From Bifidobacterium miconisargentati (GTDB lineage: Bacteria; Actinomycetota; Actinomycetes; Actinomycetales; Bifidobacteriaceae), in contig NZ_JAHBBJ010000008.1 of NCBI RefSeq assembly GCF_019331675.1, forward strand, positions 62,001-126,000: a stretch of 64,000 bases of DNA, in the 5' to 3' direction. Below are positions 37,425 through 46,940 of the stretch, piece by piece (position 1 is the stretch's first letter; every line of letters begins with the position of its first letter). Under the pieces are notes generated by a model. The model was given only the letters and a program-made list of their open reading frames with translations. It made no database searches and was not told the DNA's origin. Position numbers and translations under genes: made by a program.

Positions 37425-37569
37425 CGCCATAGCGAGGCCTCTGAAGCATTTTTCAAGGATTCACGGCTCCATTGGGCCGGGAAGCCGCCCTCTCATCGCC
37501 GAATGGTCGCCGTTCAACCCCGCTCCACGATCCGCCCCCCGCTGATGGGGAAGCCAAAGGAAGGATCGG

Positions 37570-38040
37570 CTATTTGCGACGGGCCCATTTGCGGGTGTAT
37601 CCGGCGGCGGGGCCGGTCACGCGGATCTCGTTGATGGTCAGTCCCTTGAGGTTGCGGCGGATGGTTTCAGTCAGCTGGGGGATGAGGTAGGTCAGCTGCG
37701 TGGCCCAGACGGTGGATTCGGCGCGGATGATCAGGATGCCGTCGCGGAAGTCGGCCACGGCGGAATGCTGGGCGATCGCCGGGCCCACCACCTGGTCCCA
37801 ATGGTTGCGCAGCTGGGCGAGCTTGAGGTTCGAGGCCCAGACGCCGCTGCCGGCGATGGTGGTCATGACCGACCCCAGTTCGGCCGGGTCGCGGCCGGGC
37901 TTGCCGAAGTTCTCCAGCGACTCCTCCTCGCGCCGGCGTCGGTCCTTGAGCAGCGCCCCGCGCCGGGAGAGCCGCTCGAACACCTCTGCGGGCAGTTTTG
38001 CGGCATCCAGATGCAGCGCCTCGGCGATCGGCGGCCTCAT
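37570..38040 (-). CDS. DUF721/DciA-like protein
   Basis: A 156-residue basic protein with a DUF721 domain in its second half (WDQVVGPAIAQHSAVADFRDGILIIRAESTVWATQLTYLIPQL, about 85-130). Related DciA proteins load or assist the replicative helicase; actinobacterial members are always between recF and gyrB. It overlaps the recF stop by 4 bases (38037-38040), so the two are translationally coupled. Confidence 0.88.
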   Translation of the reverse strand: MRPPIAEALHLDAAKLPAEVFERLSRRGALLKDRRRREEESLENFGKPGRDPAELGSVMTTIAGSGVWASNLKLAQLRNHWDQVVGPAIAQHSAVADFRDGILIIRAESTVWATQLTYLIPQLTETIRRNLKGLTINEIRVTGPAAGYTRKWARRK

Positions 38041-39440
38041 GCCGCATCCTTCCCGACGGGCTTCTCATCGGCCGCCGATGAGTCCACAACGCCACCGGCT
38101 CGCCCCGGCTCCATATCGGCGCCCCGACCGACCTTCGGAGAGTCGGCCACCGCGGGCTCGGCCGCCGCGGGAATCAGCGCCGGGGATGCATTGGCTTCGG
38201 ACGCAGGCCTGTCGCCCTCACCCGCAGCGCACCCCTCTTCTCCCCACTCGATACCCTTGTTTCGCTTTTCTCGCAAACCGGACAATAATTCCGAAACCAA
38301 CCGTTCGTTGGGATCCGGCTCGACCAGGGCCGCAACGTCGATGAGATGTGCGTCCCGGTGCGCGGGAACATCGCCTTCGGCGGCCACGGTGACGAGCACC
38401 TGGTCCTGCTTGCCGGCGAAATCGAGGATCTGCCGGCGACGGTTGTCGTCCAACTGGGCGAACACATCATCGAGGATCACGATGGGCTTGACGCCCAACC
38501 GTTCGCGCACCACCTGGAACAACGCCATCTTGAGCGCCAACGCCATGGTCCACATCTCGCCGTTCGACGCGAACTCGCGCGCGGCCATGCCGTCGAGCTC
38601 CAGTTCCATATCGTCGCGCTGGGGCCCGATGAGATTCACGCCGCGCGCCACCTCGCCGGGGTAGATGCGTTGGAAATGCTCGCTGATCGCCGGATGCGGA
38701 TCGTCATACAGCAGCACCTCGTCGAACGAAGGCGCATAGGTGAGCCGGACCGCCCCGGCCTGCGAGGCCAGCTGTCCGTAAATCGCGGCGAACGGTTCGG
38801 CGAGCAGGTCGATCACCCGCCGTCTCATGCGGGTCAGGGCCATGCCGGCCTCGATGAACTGGCCGGTCCAGATTTCCAATCCGCTCAACGCCGCATCGAC
38901 CGGAACTCCGGCGTTCGCATTGGCGCCGATCTGCTTCAGCAGCGTCGCCCGCTGCTTGCCGATGCGGGTGAATTGCTGCAAAGCCGCGGAATATCCAGGT
39001 TCCAGCAACGCCCCGGCCTGGTTCAGCATGGCCCGGCGCGCCCCGGGATCGCCGGCGACCAGCCGCTGGTCCTCGGGAGTGAACGAAACGCTGGGAATCT
39101 GGCCGATGATGTCGCGCAGATACAGCGATTTTCCGGAATTGATGCGGGCCCGGTTCGCGCCGTGCGCGTGAATCGCCGCCTCATACGTGGTCTCGTCGGA
39201 CGAATCGTCATCGAATACGACGTTCGCGCGGATCGTGGCGGTCGGCTGCCCGCGTTCGATGAGCGGCAACGTGCCGGAAGTGCGATGGCTCGCCCCGGTC
39301 GACAGCACTTCGACGGCCTCGACCAGATTGGTTTTGCCCAATCCGTTGCGGCCCACCAGAATGTTGACGCCCGGAACGAAATCGACCACTACCTGACTCC
39401 AGGAGCGGTAGTGGTCTAGTGCGAGACGGGAGATGTACAT
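38037..39440 (-). CDS. recF: DNA replication and repair protein RecF
   Basis: A 467-residue SMC-like ATPase that helps load RecA at gaps and arrested forks. Walker A GRNGLGKT spans 30-37; the signature (about 300, GPQRDDMEL) and Walker B (VILDDVFAQLDDNRR) are present near 340. An Ala/Pro/Glu-rich tail of about 70 residues extends beyond the usual 370-400 residues. Its ATG overlaps the dnaN stop by one base (TGATG), and it overlaps the DUF721 gene by 4, so three genes form a coupled unit. Confidence 0.96.
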   Translation of the reverse strand: MYISRLALDHYRSWSQVVVDFVPGVNILVGRNGLGKTNLVEAVEVLSTGASHRTSGTLPLIERGQPTATIRANVVFDDDSSDETTYEAAIHAHGANRARINSGKSLYLRDIIGQIPSVSFTPEDQRLVAGDPGARRAMLNQAGALLEPGYSAALQQFTRIGKQRATLLKQIGANANAGVPVDAALSGLEIWTGQFIEAGMALTRMRRRVIDLLAEPFAAIYGQLASQAGAVRLTYAPSFDEVLLYDDPHPAISEHFQRIYPGEVARGVNLIGPQRDDMELELDGMAAREFASNGEMWTMALALKMALFQVVRERLGVKPIVILDDVFAQLDDNRRRQILDFAGKQDQVLVTVAAEGDVPAHRDAHLIDVAALVEPDPNERLVSELLSGLREKRNKGIEWGEEGCAAGEGDRPASEANASPALIPAAAEPAVADSPKVGRGADMEPGRAGGVVDSSAADEKPVGKDAA

Positions 39441-40564
39441 CAGTTGTTGAAGCGCATGGGCACCAGCAGGTAGCGGTAGTCCATGGATTCGTCGGAGTCG
39501 GCCTCCTGCTGACCGTTGAATTCGACCGGCTTGACCGGGGTGGTCATCTTGATGCGCACGAACGGTTCGGCGATGGCGGACAGACCTTCCTTCAGATAGC
39601 TCGGGTTGAACGCCACGGTGATGTCGTCGCCGTCCATGTCCACTTCAAGCGTTTCGTTGGCCTGGGCCTCATCGGCGGAACCGGCGGAAAGCTGCACTTC
39701 CTGGCCGGAGAAGACCATGCGGATCGGGGCGTTGCGCTCGGCCACCAGGGCCACGCGGCTGATCGCGTCGAGCAGATCCTGCTTGCTGACCACGGCCTGG
39801 ATTGGGTATTCGTCGGCGAACAGGCGATCCACCGCGGGGAACTCTCCGTCGATGAGCTGCGAGGTGGAGACGCGACCGGCGTTCTCGAAGCCCAGCAGCG
39901 TGGGGGAGTCGGCGTCGAAATCGAGGCGGATGTTCTGGTGTTCGTCGAGGGAACGGGCCACATCCTTGAGCAGCGAACCGCGCACCAAGGTGGTGGTCTC
40001 CACGTTCGGATCCTGCGGAGTCCAGGTGAAGGTGGCGCGGGCCAGACGGAAACGATCGGTGGAGGTCATGACCACCTTGTTGCCCTGGAACTGCATGCGA
40101 ACGCCGGTCAGCACCGGGCGGTTCTCCTCGCGGGAGACCGCGACGCACGCCTGGCCCACCGCCTGCACGAACGTGGGAGTGTCGACCTGGCCGAGCGCCG
40201 GCGGCACGGTGGGCAGATCCGGGTATTCGGCATCGGGCATGAGCTGCAGGGTGAAGGTCGACTTGCCGGAGGTGATGGTCAGGGTCGATTCGTTGGTGAC
40301 GAGGTAGGTCTTCTCGCTGCGCAGCGATTTGGTGATGTCGGCGAGCAGTTTGCCGAGCACTAGGGCGGAACCGGATTCGTCGACACCGGCCTCGATGTGG
40401 TGACGGGCGGAGATTTCGTAGTTGAAGGCCGAGAACTGCAGCGTTCCGTCGATGGCTTCAAGGCGGACGCCCGCCAGAATCGGGTTGGAGGGGCGTGCAT
40501 CGATGACGCGAGAGGTCCAGGCGACGGCATCGGCCAGTGCGGCGGTATCGATTTCGACTTTCAT
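39440..40564 (-). CDS. dnaN: DNA polymerase III beta clamp
   Basis: A 374-residue sliding clamp with three repeats of the clamp fold; the C-terminal MDYRYLLVPMRFNN is the usual end (PMR motif). The expected length is 365-380. It is transcribed away from oriC and followed by recF with a one-base overlap. Confidence 0.97.
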   Translation of the reverse strand: MKVEIDTAALADAVAWTSRVIDARPSNPILAGVRLEAIDGTLQFSAFNYEISARHHIEAGVDESGSALVLGKLLADITKSLRSEKTYLVTNESTLTITSGKSTFTLQLMPDAEYPDLPTVPPALGQVDTPTFVQAVGQACVAVSREENRPVLTGVRMQFQGNKVVMTSTDRFRLARATFTWTPQDPNVETTTLVRGSLLKDVARSLDEHQNIRLDFDADSPTLLGFENAGRVSTSQLIDGEFPAVDRLFADEYPIQAVVSKQDLLDAISRVALVAERNAPIRMVFSGQEVQLSAGSADEAQANETLEVDMDGDDITVAFNPSYLKEGLSAIAEPFVRIKMTTPVKPVEFNGQQEADSDESMDYRYLLVPMRFNN

Positions 40565-41126
40565 GTGTGATTGTTCCCTTCGTCGGATGATCTGAGCAAC
40601 ATTCTAGCGGCTGGCGACTTGGTCCAGTACGTTCGGTTGGTCCGGCGTTATTATGGCGATGGTGAATTCGTAAGCACTGTAGGTAATAGCCATAATAAGC
40701 GCTGTGGATAGTGTGGATAAGTGGGGCCGAGACCTACTGCCATAACGGTTGATAACTTTTGCAGAACTGTGGATAACTTCTGCATAGATGGTGGACAACT
40801 AGCCGACTTATCCACAGGCGCTTCGATTGATTTCGGTTTTCCACTTTCGAAGCCGATTTATGCACGAGTTTTCCACTGAAAAACAGTGGGTAATCCACGA
40901 CTTATCCGCAGAGTTTACCCACATTTGTGAATAAGTATGTGGATAACTTTTCCCCACTTTCGTCTCCCGCACGGCGTGTTGCGGACCCGATCCGGCTGGG
41001 AGAATCGTTTTCAGCGACCGTTTTCGAGGGTTTTCCGGCGCCGGGCGCACAAAGTGCCGAAATCGGTCTCCAGGATCGATTCTGCTGGTTTGGGGTTGTG
41101 ACTTGGGCGCCAGAGAGAACTTGGTG

Positions 41127-41241
41127 CCCCTCTTCGAGGGGAGCTGGCACGCGAAGCGTGACTGAGGGGGAGTCCGCGTGAGCACCCTTTTTCTGCTCCC
41201 CTCAGTCGTCTTCGACGACAGCTCCCCTCAGAGAGGGGCGC
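41127..41241. repeat. Paired dispersed hairpin repeat inside the oriC gap
   Basis: H1 CCCCTCTTCGAGGGG (41127-41141) and H2 CACGCGAAGCGTG (41148-41160) are followed by an inverted copy with H2' GTCGTCTTCGACGAC (41205-41219) and H1' (41221-41241). H3/H4 are absent. The H2 stems of the two halves differ in sequence but both pair fully. Confidence 0.75.
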
Positions 41242-41334
41242 CGAGAAGACGGGATGAGTTCTCAATCGAGCGTTGAAAATCGCCGGACCGGTGAGAATCG
41301 GCGTCCGGGAGAATCGTTTCTGACGAACGAAAAA

Positions 41335-41367
41335 GGCCCTTTTCCATCGCACGGACGGAAAAGGGCC
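41335..41367 (-). terminator. dnaA: dnaA terminator
   Basis: GGCCCTTTTCC (41335-41345) pairs with GGAAAAGGGCC (41357-41367). On the minus strand a T-run follows the hairpin, 48 bases after the dnaA stop. Confidence 0.85.
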
Positions 41368-41414
41368 GAAAACGGTCTGTCAGACGGATCGTACGAGACG
41401 GGCGAACGGGTGGC

Positions 41415-42917
41415 TCAGTCGCTGCTGTTCTGCTTGAGACGCACGGTGAGCTCCATGACGTAGTTGTAGATCTCCTGCTTCTGCTGCATCTCGTCGCTCA
41501 CGCGCGTGTAGGCGTGCATCACCGTGGTGTGGTCGCGGCCGCCGAAGACCTCGCCGATGTCGAGCAGGCTCATGCTGGTCATCTCACGGGCGAGGTACAT
41601 GGCGATCTGGCGGGCCAAAGCCACGTTCTTGGTGCGCGAACGGCCCACGAGATCGTCGAACGTCAGGTGGAAGTACTTGGCGACCTGTCCGATGATGTCG
41701 GTGGGCTTGATCTCCACGTCGGTGGTGAAGAAGTCCTGGAGGGTCTGTTCGGCCAGGGCGCGGGTGACGGGTTGGTTGCTCAGGGAGGCGACGGCGGTCA
41801 CGCGGGTCAGGGCGCCTTCGAGTTCGCGGATGTTCTCCGTGAAGCGTTCGGCGATCAGGTCGAGCACGTCGTTGGGGATCTTGGACCCGTTCATCGACGC
41901 GATCATCCTCAGGATGGCGATGCGGGTCTCGAGGTCCGGCGGCTTGACGTCCACGGTGAGTCCCGATTCGAAGCGGGAGATGAGCCTGGCTTCGAAGCCC
42001 TTGAGGTTCTTGGGGGCGACGTCGGAGGCGATGACGATGCGCTTGTTGGCCTGGTGCAGGGAGTTGAACGTGTGGAAGAACTGGTCGAGGGTCGCTTCCT
42101 TGCCGCCGAGGAACTGGATGTCGTCGATGAGCAGCACGTCGACCTGGCGGTAGCGTCGGTTGAATTCGGCGATCTGGCCCTGGCTTTGGTTGGGGTTCTG
42201 CAGGGCGTCGATGAATTCGTTGGTGAATTCCTCGCTGGTGACGTACCGGACCTTGAGGCTGGGGTCCTTGACGAGCGCGTAGTTGCCGATGGCGTTGAGC
42301 AGGTGGGTCTTGCCCAGGCCGGAGCCGCCGTAGATACACAACGGATTGAAGTCCTGGCCCGAGCCCTCGGCCACGGCCAAGGCCACGGTACGGGCGAACC
42401 GGTTGGAATCGCCCGGCACGAACGAATCGAACGTGAAGTTCTTATTGAGATGGGTCTCAGGATCCCGGTTCATCTTCTGCTGGCCCACCGGGAAGCGCGG
42501 CTCCGACTGGGGCACCATCGGCTTCGGCTCGGGGGCGGAGGATGCGGACGGACCGCCGAACGGTTCCTTGCCGAAATCGGCGACGGTCGGATTAGCCTCC
42601 ATCGTGAACGGCGCGTTCGGCTTCCTGCGTTCGGGCTCGGTATGCGGCACCACCTTGAACGCAGGGAACATGTCCTGGCCGGTGGCCGTATGGAGTGCCT
42701 GGACCAGCGGGCCGTTGAGGTCGCCCTGGACCGCACGCAGCGTGACGTTGTTGTCGACGCACAGCACGATGGTCGAACCGTAGACGCCTTCGGGCACCAC
42801 GCCCTCCAGCCAACCCTTCTCGCGGGCGCTCAGCGATGAGTTATGCTTGAGCACCGTCAGGGTGTTGGCCCAGATGTGAGCGGCCTCGACGGCAGGGTCG
42901 CCGGAAGTATGCACCAT
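41415..42917 (-). CDS. dnaA: Chromosomal replication initiator DnaA
   Basis: A 500-residue initiator: domain I (1-90), a Pro-rich linker (about 95-160), AAA+ core with Walker A GGSGLGKT (197-204) and Walker B LLIDD (262-266), and domain IV with the DnaA signature [16 protein letters not shown] (458-473). GAAAGGG 6 bases before ATG 42917 sets the start. It binds the boxes in the neighbouring gaps and fires replication; boxes in its own leader suggest autoregulation. Unusually for a dnaA-dnaN pair, they are both leftward with an 850-base origin between, the common actinobacterial layout. Confidence 0.98.
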   Translation of the reverse strand: MVHTSGDPAVEAAHIWANTLTVLKHNSSLSAREKGWLEGVVPEGVYGSTIVLCVDNNVTLRAVQGDLNGPLVQALHTATGQDMFPAFKVVPHTEPERRKPNAPFTMEANPTVADFGKEPFGGPSASSAPEPKPMVPQSEPRFPVGQQKMNRDPETHLNKNFTFDSFVPGDSNRFARTVALAVAEGSGQDFNPLCIYGGSGLGKTHLLNAIGNYALVKDPSLKVRYVTSEEFTNEFIDALQNPNQSQGQIAEFNRRYRQVDVLLIDDIQFLGGKEATLDQFFHTFNSLHQANKRIVIASDVAPKNLKGFEARLISRFESGLTVDVKPPDLETRIAILRMIASMNGSKIPNDVLDLIAERFTENIRELEGALTRVTAVASLSNQPVTRALAEQTLQDFFTTDVEIKPTDIIGQVAKYFHLTFDDLVGRSRTKNVALARQIAMYLAREMTSMSLLDIGEVFGGRDHTTVMHAYTRVSDEMQQKQEIYNYVMELTVRLKQNSSD

Positions 42918-42983
42918 GGTCGGCCCTTTCTTCGCTCTGGCGTGGATAATACAACTAACTATGTTTACTCCGATATGGGGAAG

Positions 42984-43048
42984 TTATCCACCGCGTTGCG
43001 TGTTGAAAACACTGGAATGTGAATAACATACATGTAATTTGTGGATAA
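42984..43048. promoter_or_regulatory. DnaA boxes in the dnaA / rpmH divergent region
   Basis: TTATCCACC (42984-42992, one mismatch), TGTGAATAA (43019-43027, one mismatch) and TGTGGATAA (43040-43048, perfect) lie upstream of dnaA. They suit dnaA autoregulation or a secondary origin element. The 314-base gap (42918-43231) also holds a TATAGC at about 43172 as a possible -10 of rpmH. Confidence 0.7.
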
Positions 43049-43231
43049 CTTTCGGCCCTGAATGCCTGATTTTCCGCCGTTTCGCGGGTTGCTCCGGCGT
43101 GTCGTGGGCCGTGTCGAAATGTGAAAACTCCCCTCTCGTTTTGACTTCGGACTAGGGGTGAGGGTAGCTTGGTATAGCTTGACTCACGTGAGGGCAGCGC
43201 GAAGCGTTGCCGAATAGACCTAGGAGCAATT

Positions 43232-43366
43232 ATGAAGAGGACGTTCCAGCCGAACAACCGCCGTCGTCACATGAAGCACGGCTTCCGTCTGCGCATGCGC
43301 ACCCGTTCCGGCCGCGCGGTGATCAACCGCCGTCGCGCCAAGGGCCGCAAGTCCCTGTCCGCCTGA
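43232..43366 (+). CDS. rpmH: 50S ribosomal protein L34
   Basis: A 44-residue, very basic protein starting [20 protein letters not shown] and ending GRKSLSA, the complete L34. TAGGAG precedes the ATG by 6 bases. It is the first gene of the rightward rpmH-rnpA-yidD-yidC-jag unit, opposite dnaA. It is too short for ordinary length cut-offs but clearly a real gene. Confidence 0.98.
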   Translation: MKRTFQPNNRRRHMKHGFRLRMRTRSGRAVINRRRAKGRKSLSA

Positions 43367-43401
43367 TTCGGTCGGACCATTACCACAGCGGCATAGTCGA
43401 G

Positions 43402-43755
43402 GTGGAGCGGCTACAAAGCCATCGTGATTTTGTCACCGTGCTCAAGCGCCGGCGCAAGGTGGGTGGCAAGGATATCGTCGTGCACTATCTGGTGCCCGGC
43501 GCGGTTCGCGATGAGGAACAGACGTCGAATCACCGACGTCTGGGATTGGCCGTATCCAAATCGGTCGGCAAAGCGGTCACGCGCAATACGGTGAAGCGTA
43601 GGTTCCGGGTATCGGCCCGGGCCCACGAGCATCTGCTTCCGGAGCAATGCGATATCGTGCTGCGCGCCAAGCCGAGCGCCGCGACCGCGGATTTCTCGTC
43701 ATTGGACGAGCAGATCGCCAAGGCTTTCGCTGCGGTGGCACGGAAGACGGCTTGA
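43402..43755 (+). CDS. rnpA: Ribonuclease P protein component
   Basis: A 117-residue basic protein that binds RNase P RNA and aids 5' maturation of tRNAs. Present is the RNR motif region [24 protein letters not shown]. The GTG at 43402 ([19 protein letters not shown]) is preferred as start, matching bifidobacterial homologues; the frame remains open upstream through rpmH in another frame, which is not coding there. It lies 35 bases after rpmH and 3 bases before yidD. Confidence 0.93.
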   Translation: MERLQSHRDFVTVLKRRRKVGGKDIVVHYLVPGAVRDEEQTSNHRRLGLAVSKSVGKAVTRNTVKRRFRVSARAHEHLLPEQCDIVLRAKPSAATADFSSLDEQIAKAFAAVARKTA

Positions 43756-43758
43756 ATC

Positions 43759-44076
43759 ATGGCTTTTTCCTTCAGGGCGGTGTTGATTGCGGGAGTGCGC
43801 TGGTACCAGCGCAACATTTCCGCAAACACACCGCCCTGTTGCAAGTATTACCCAAGTTGCTCGAACTATGCCATTCAGGCGCTTGAACGATATGGCGCAT
43901 TCAAGGGCGGGTTGCTTGCCGTGTTGCGTCTGCTGCGTTGCAGGCCGTGGAGCCGCGGGGGCATCGATGATGTTCCCCAGCGCTATTCCGTGTTCTATCG
44001 ATTTTCGTGGTCGAAGGCCCATGAGGAGCCTCGACTGACCCCATTGGCCACAACTCAAGGAGAGGCCCATCGATGA
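43759..44076 (+). CDS. yidD: Membrane protein insertion efficiency factor YidD
   Basis: A 105-residue member of the YidD family with the conserved motif NTPPCCKYYPSCSNYAIQALERYGAFKGG (Cys cluster) and an amphipathic N-terminal helix. It helps YidC-dependent insertion. It starts 3 bases after rnpA and overlaps the start of yidC by 4 bases. Confidence 0.95.
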   Translation: MAFSFRAVLIAGVRWYQRNISANTPPCCKYYPSCSNYAIQALERYGAFKGGLLAVLRLLRCRPWSRGGIDDVPQRYSVFYRFSWSKAHEEPRLTPLATTQGEAHR

Positions 44077-45086
44077 CTAACCCAAACCAATTCCTTCTGG
44101 ACAGCGGTTTCTGGGGATTCTTCTATAAGATTCTGACCCCGGTCGAATGGCTGCAGACCTGGATCCTGAAGCTGGTTCATGATTTCTTCGTGCTGCTCGG
44201 CATGAACGAGATCGGCGTTTCGTGGGTCCTTGCCATCATCTTCCTGGTGCTGGTGGTGCAGGCGTGCATCTTCCCGCTGTTCTACAAGCAGATCAAGTCG
44301 ATGCGCAAGATGCAGGCCCTCGCGCCGAAGATGCAGCGCATCCAGAACAAGTACAAGGGCAAGACGGATCAGGCTTCGAAGGAAGCCCTGAGCCGTGAGA
44401 TGATGAAGCTCTACCAGGACAACGACGCCAACCCCGCCGGATCCTGCCTGCCGATGCTCATCCAAGGCCCGGTGTTCATGGCGATGTTCTACACGCTGTC
44501 CGCCATCCCGTACATCGCGAACGGCGTACGCGAGGAACCGCTGGGTGCCTTCGACGTGGCCACGGCCAAGCAGTTCACGCAGACCGACGTGTTCGGCATC
44601 GTGAGCGTCACCGACAACTTCACATCCGCCGCGTTCGGTGGCAAGATCGTCATCGGCATCTTCGTGGCGCTGATGTGCTTCTGCCTGTGGTTCGTGCAGT
44701 ACTTCAGCATGAAGCGCAACATGGCCGCCGCCTCGATGAACAAGCAGGCCGAGTCCATGCAGAAGATGATGCTGTGGATCTTCCCGGTCATGTACATCTT
44801 CTCCGGCGTGACCATGCCGTTCGCCGTGCTGGTCTACTGGCTGACGAACAACGTGTGCAACCTGGTGCGTACGCTCTGGCAGGTCTACTACTTCCCGACC
44901 CCCGGCTCCCCGGCGGCCGAGGACAAGGAGAAGCGCGACCACCGCATCGAGAACGCACGCCGCGCCAAGGAAGGCCGCCCCTCTCTGGAGGAGGAGGCCC
45001 TGGTCAAGGCCAAGGAGGAAGCCGAGCGCAAGGACGCGCGTGGCTACCAGCGCCAGCAGCCGGTGCGCAAGAGGAAGAAGAAGTAG
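44073..45086 (+). CDS. yidC: Membrane protein insertase YidC/Oxa1
   Basis: A 337-residue insertase of the Gram-positive Oxa1 type, with about five membrane helices (29-58 and 60-80 region, then 135-155, 195-225, 245-270). LVVQACIFPLFYKQIKSMRKMQALAPKMQ contains the hydrophilic groove region, and the tail is basic (RKRKKK). It lacks a lipoprotein signal. It inserts membrane proteins with or without SecYEG; its ATGA overlap with yidD indicates coupling. Confidence 0.95.
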   Translation: MTNPNQFLLDSGFWGFFYKILTPVEWLQTWILKLVHDFFVLLGMNEIGVSWVLAIIFLVLVVQACIFPLFYKQIKSMRKMQALAPKMQRIQNKYKGKTDQASKEALSREMMKLYQDNDANPAGSCLPMLIQGPVFMAMFYTLSAIPYIANGVREEPLGAFDVATAKQFTQTDVFGIVSVTDNFTSAAFGGKIVIGIFVALMCFCLWFVQYFSMKRNMAAASMNKQAESMQKMMLWIFPVMYIFSGVTMPFAVLVYWLTNNVCNLVRTLWQVYYFPTPGSPAAEDKEKRDHRIENARRAKEGRPSLEEEALVKAKEEAERKDARGYQRQQPVRKRKKK

Positions 45087-45123
45087 CGCGATAGGGGAGC
45101 GCGACTGGGGGATGGGTGTCCGA

Positions 45124-45139
45124 TGTTTCACGTGAAACA
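45124..45139. promoter_or_regulatory. parS: parS site 1 (between yidC and jag)
   Basis: TGTTTCACGTGAAACA, a perfect 16-bp parS palindrome bound by ParB, in the yidC-jag gap. Confidence 0.95.
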
Positions 45140-45223
45140 CCGGACACCCGCAACACCGGTCCACCGGTTTCGGGCGGACTGGGCTTAGACTTGGAATTCA
45201 TACCTGACATAAAGGAGAGGCAT

Positions 45224-45748
45224 ATGGCACAGGATGATGTGAAGACGATCGATCAGCTCAACGAGGAAGCTGACATCGCTGCCGATTACCTCGAAGGACT
45301 ACTGGACATCGCCGACTACGAAGGCGACATCGAAATGGGCGTGCGCAACGATCGTCCCACCGTGCAGATCGTCGCCGACGATGACACCGACATCAAGCAC
45401 CTCATCGGACGCAACGGTGAAGTGGTGGATGCCCTGCAGCAGCTCACCCGACTGGCCGTGCAGCAGAAGACCGGCGAACGCTCCCACCTCATCGTGGACG
45501 TCGACGGTTTCCTCAAGCGTAAGCGCCAGCGTCTGCGTGACATCGCGCTGGACGCCATCGATGCGGTCAAGGACACCGGCGAACCGGTGGACCTCAAGCC
45601 GATGAACTCGTTTGAACGTAAGGTCGTGCACGATGTGGTGCGTGAGGAAGGCCTCAAGTCTCGCTCCCATGGTGAAGAGCCGCACCGTTATGTGACGGTG
45701 TACATGCGGAGCAAGGCCGAGGATGATGAACTCGAAGACGAGGAGTGA
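45224..45748 (+). CDS. jag: Jag/KhpB RNA-binding protein (KH-R3H)
   Basis: A 174-residue protein with a type II KH domain (LIGRNGEVVDALQQLTRLAVQQ, about 70-95) and an R3H domain (MNSFERKVVHDVV...SHGEEPHRYVTVYM, about 128-160). The Jag/SpoIIIJ-associated family binds RNA and affects cell-division gene expression. AAAGGAG precedes ATG 45224; the upstream open frame contains the parS site and is not coding. It is the fifth gene of the rpmH unit. Confidence 0.93.
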   Translation: MAQDDVKTIDQLNEEADIAADYLEGLLDIADYEGDIEMGVRNDRPTVQIVADDDTDIKHLIGRNGEVVDALQQLTRLAVQQKTGERSHLIVDVDGFLKRKRQRLRDIALDAIDAVKDTGEPVDLKPMNSFERKVVHDVVREEGLKSRSHGEEPHRYVTVYMRSKAEDDELEDEE

Positions 45749-45803
45749 TAGAGTCAAGACTTGATTGACCGATTCCCCACATACGGTGGTGGATGGCGCG
45801 TTG

Positions 45804-45843
45804 CGCCGGTGGATGGTTTACTAGGGAGGATCATCCACCGGCG
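45804..45843. terminator. Hairpin between jag and rsmG
   Basis: CGCCGGTGGATG (45804-45815) pairs with CATCCACCGGCG (45832-45843). There is no T-run after it, so this is a stem-loop of unsure role in the 268-base gap. Confidence 0.45.
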
Positions 45844-45979
45844 TTACGCCGACCGATCCGCCGGTCGTGTGGGATCGGGTCAATCAGCGTGTGAAGTATT
45901 CGGATGATGGAGATGGCGTCGTAAGGCACGGCGCCTTTTCCATGCCGAATACCTGGATACGTAGTACGGATAAGCCGGA

Positions 45980-45995
45980 TGTTTCACGTGAAACA
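45980..45995. promoter_or_regulatory. parS: parS site 2 (before rsmG)
   Basis: TGTTTCACGTGAAACA 21 bases before the rsmG start. Confidence 0.95.
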
Positions 45996-46016
45996 AGGAC
46001 GACAAGGGGAATGGCT

Positions 46017-46682
46017 ATGACGGATCAGCTGACCGGTTCGCCGGTACTGGCCGAAGTGCTGGGTGACGCACTGCCTCAGCTCGAACGTTTTCATGCCAAG
46101 CTCGCCGAAGAGGGGGAGCCGCGTGGCCTGATCGGACCTCGTGACGTGGACATCATCTGGGAGCGGCATATCCTGAACTCGGCCGCCATCGTGCCGTACG
46201 TGCGCGAGGTGACCGATGGCATGCGCTTCAAGACCGTGGCCGATGTGGGCAGTGGTGGTGGATTTCCCGGCGTGGTGGCTGCGGCCTGCCTGCCTGATCA
46301 TGAGTTCACTTTGATCGAACCGATGGAGCGCCGTATCGAATGGCTGCATGAATGCGTCGATCTACTAGAGCTGAAGAACGTGACGATCGTGCGCGGCCGC
46401 TCCGATGAGGTCATCGCCGCCGTGCGCAAGCGTAAGGTGCATCCGTTCGCGGTGGTCACCTGCCGTGCCGTGGCACCGATGACGAAGCTGTCCGGCTGGA
46501 CGCTGCCGTTGCTGAAGTCGCAGGGACGTCTGGTCGCATTGAAGGGACGTTCGGCCCAAGCCGAAATCGATAAGGCCGCCAAGGAGATCGCCCGTTTCGG
46601 TGGCCTGCGTCCGCGCGTGGTGGAGGCCCCGGTTGGCCCCGGCCTGGAACCCACGCATGTGGTGCTGGTGGATAAGCGATAG
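46017..46682 (+). CDS. rsmG: 16S rRNA m7G527 methyltransferase RsmG (GidB)
   Basis: A 221-residue SAM-dependent methyltransferase. The SAM loop is [15 protein letters not shown], followed by [12 protein letters not shown] and [15 protein letters not shown]; the family's normal length is 200-250. The ATG at 46017 is preferred because AAGGGG lies 7 bases upstream; ATG 46011 in the same frame is too close to it. It methylates G527 of 16S rRNA, and its loss gives low-level streptomycin resistance in other bacteria. It precedes parA, as in most actinobacteria. Confidence 0.94.
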   Translation: MTDQLTGSPVLAEVLGDALPQLERFHAKLAEEGEPRGLIGPRDVDIIWERHILNSAAIVPYVREVTDGMRFKTVADVGSGGGFPGVVAAACLPDHEFTLIEPMERRIEWLHECVDLLELKNVTIVRGRSDEVIAAVRKRKVHPFAVVTCRAVAPMTKLSGWTLPLLKSQGRLVALKGRSAQAEIDKAAKEIARFGGLRPRVVEAPVGPGLEPTHVVLVDKR

Positions 46683-46707
46683 GGGAGAGACGGTCATGGC
46701 ATGGCAG

Positions 46708-46881
46708 TTATCCACAATCGCAGGTCCGCCGAAAAGTTATCCACAATTTCGGCCAGAGAAGTGCACAACTCGCAAAACGTTGCAAAATCAACGGTTATAG
46801 AGGGCTCTTGTGGATGCGATAACGAGGGAATCGTCCACGTTATCCACAGTTATCCACAATGCGGGTCGAAATAGTGGATAA
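46708..46881. promoter_or_regulatory. Cluster of DnaA boxes between rsmG and parA
   Basis: Perfect TTATCCACA at 46708-46716, 46737-46745, 46840-46848 and 46850-46858, plus near matches TGTGGATGC (46809-46817) and AGTGGATAA (46873-46881). The 258-base gap is otherwise free of genes. Box density rivals that of oriC itself. Confidence 0.85.
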
Positions 46882-46940
46882 CTCAAACCATGTCCACACG
46901 AATGAGAACACTGGAACATACGTCTGTGCAAGGAGGAACG

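Larger units (their letters stand above)
40565..41414. other. oriC: Replication origin region oriC between dnaN and dnaA
   Basis: DnaA boxes matching TTATCCACA or its complement lie at 40703-40711 (one mismatch), 40712-40720, 40768-40776, 40808-40816 and 40938-40946, with near matches at 40902-40910 (TTATCCGCA) and 40926-40934 (TGTGAATAA). An AT-rich stretch with the inverted repeat TTATTATGGC / GCCATAATAA (40648-40657, 40689-40698) could be the unwinding element. The position between dnaN and dnaA is the usual actinobacterial origin. No gene is present; the right half holds a hairpin-repeat pair and the dnaA terminator. Confidence 0.88.

Noticed and set aside
43207..43401. An N-terminally extended rnpA reading frame through rpmH
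   Set aside because: The extended part lies in the rpmH coding region in another frame. Homologue length and the GTG at 43402 fit better.
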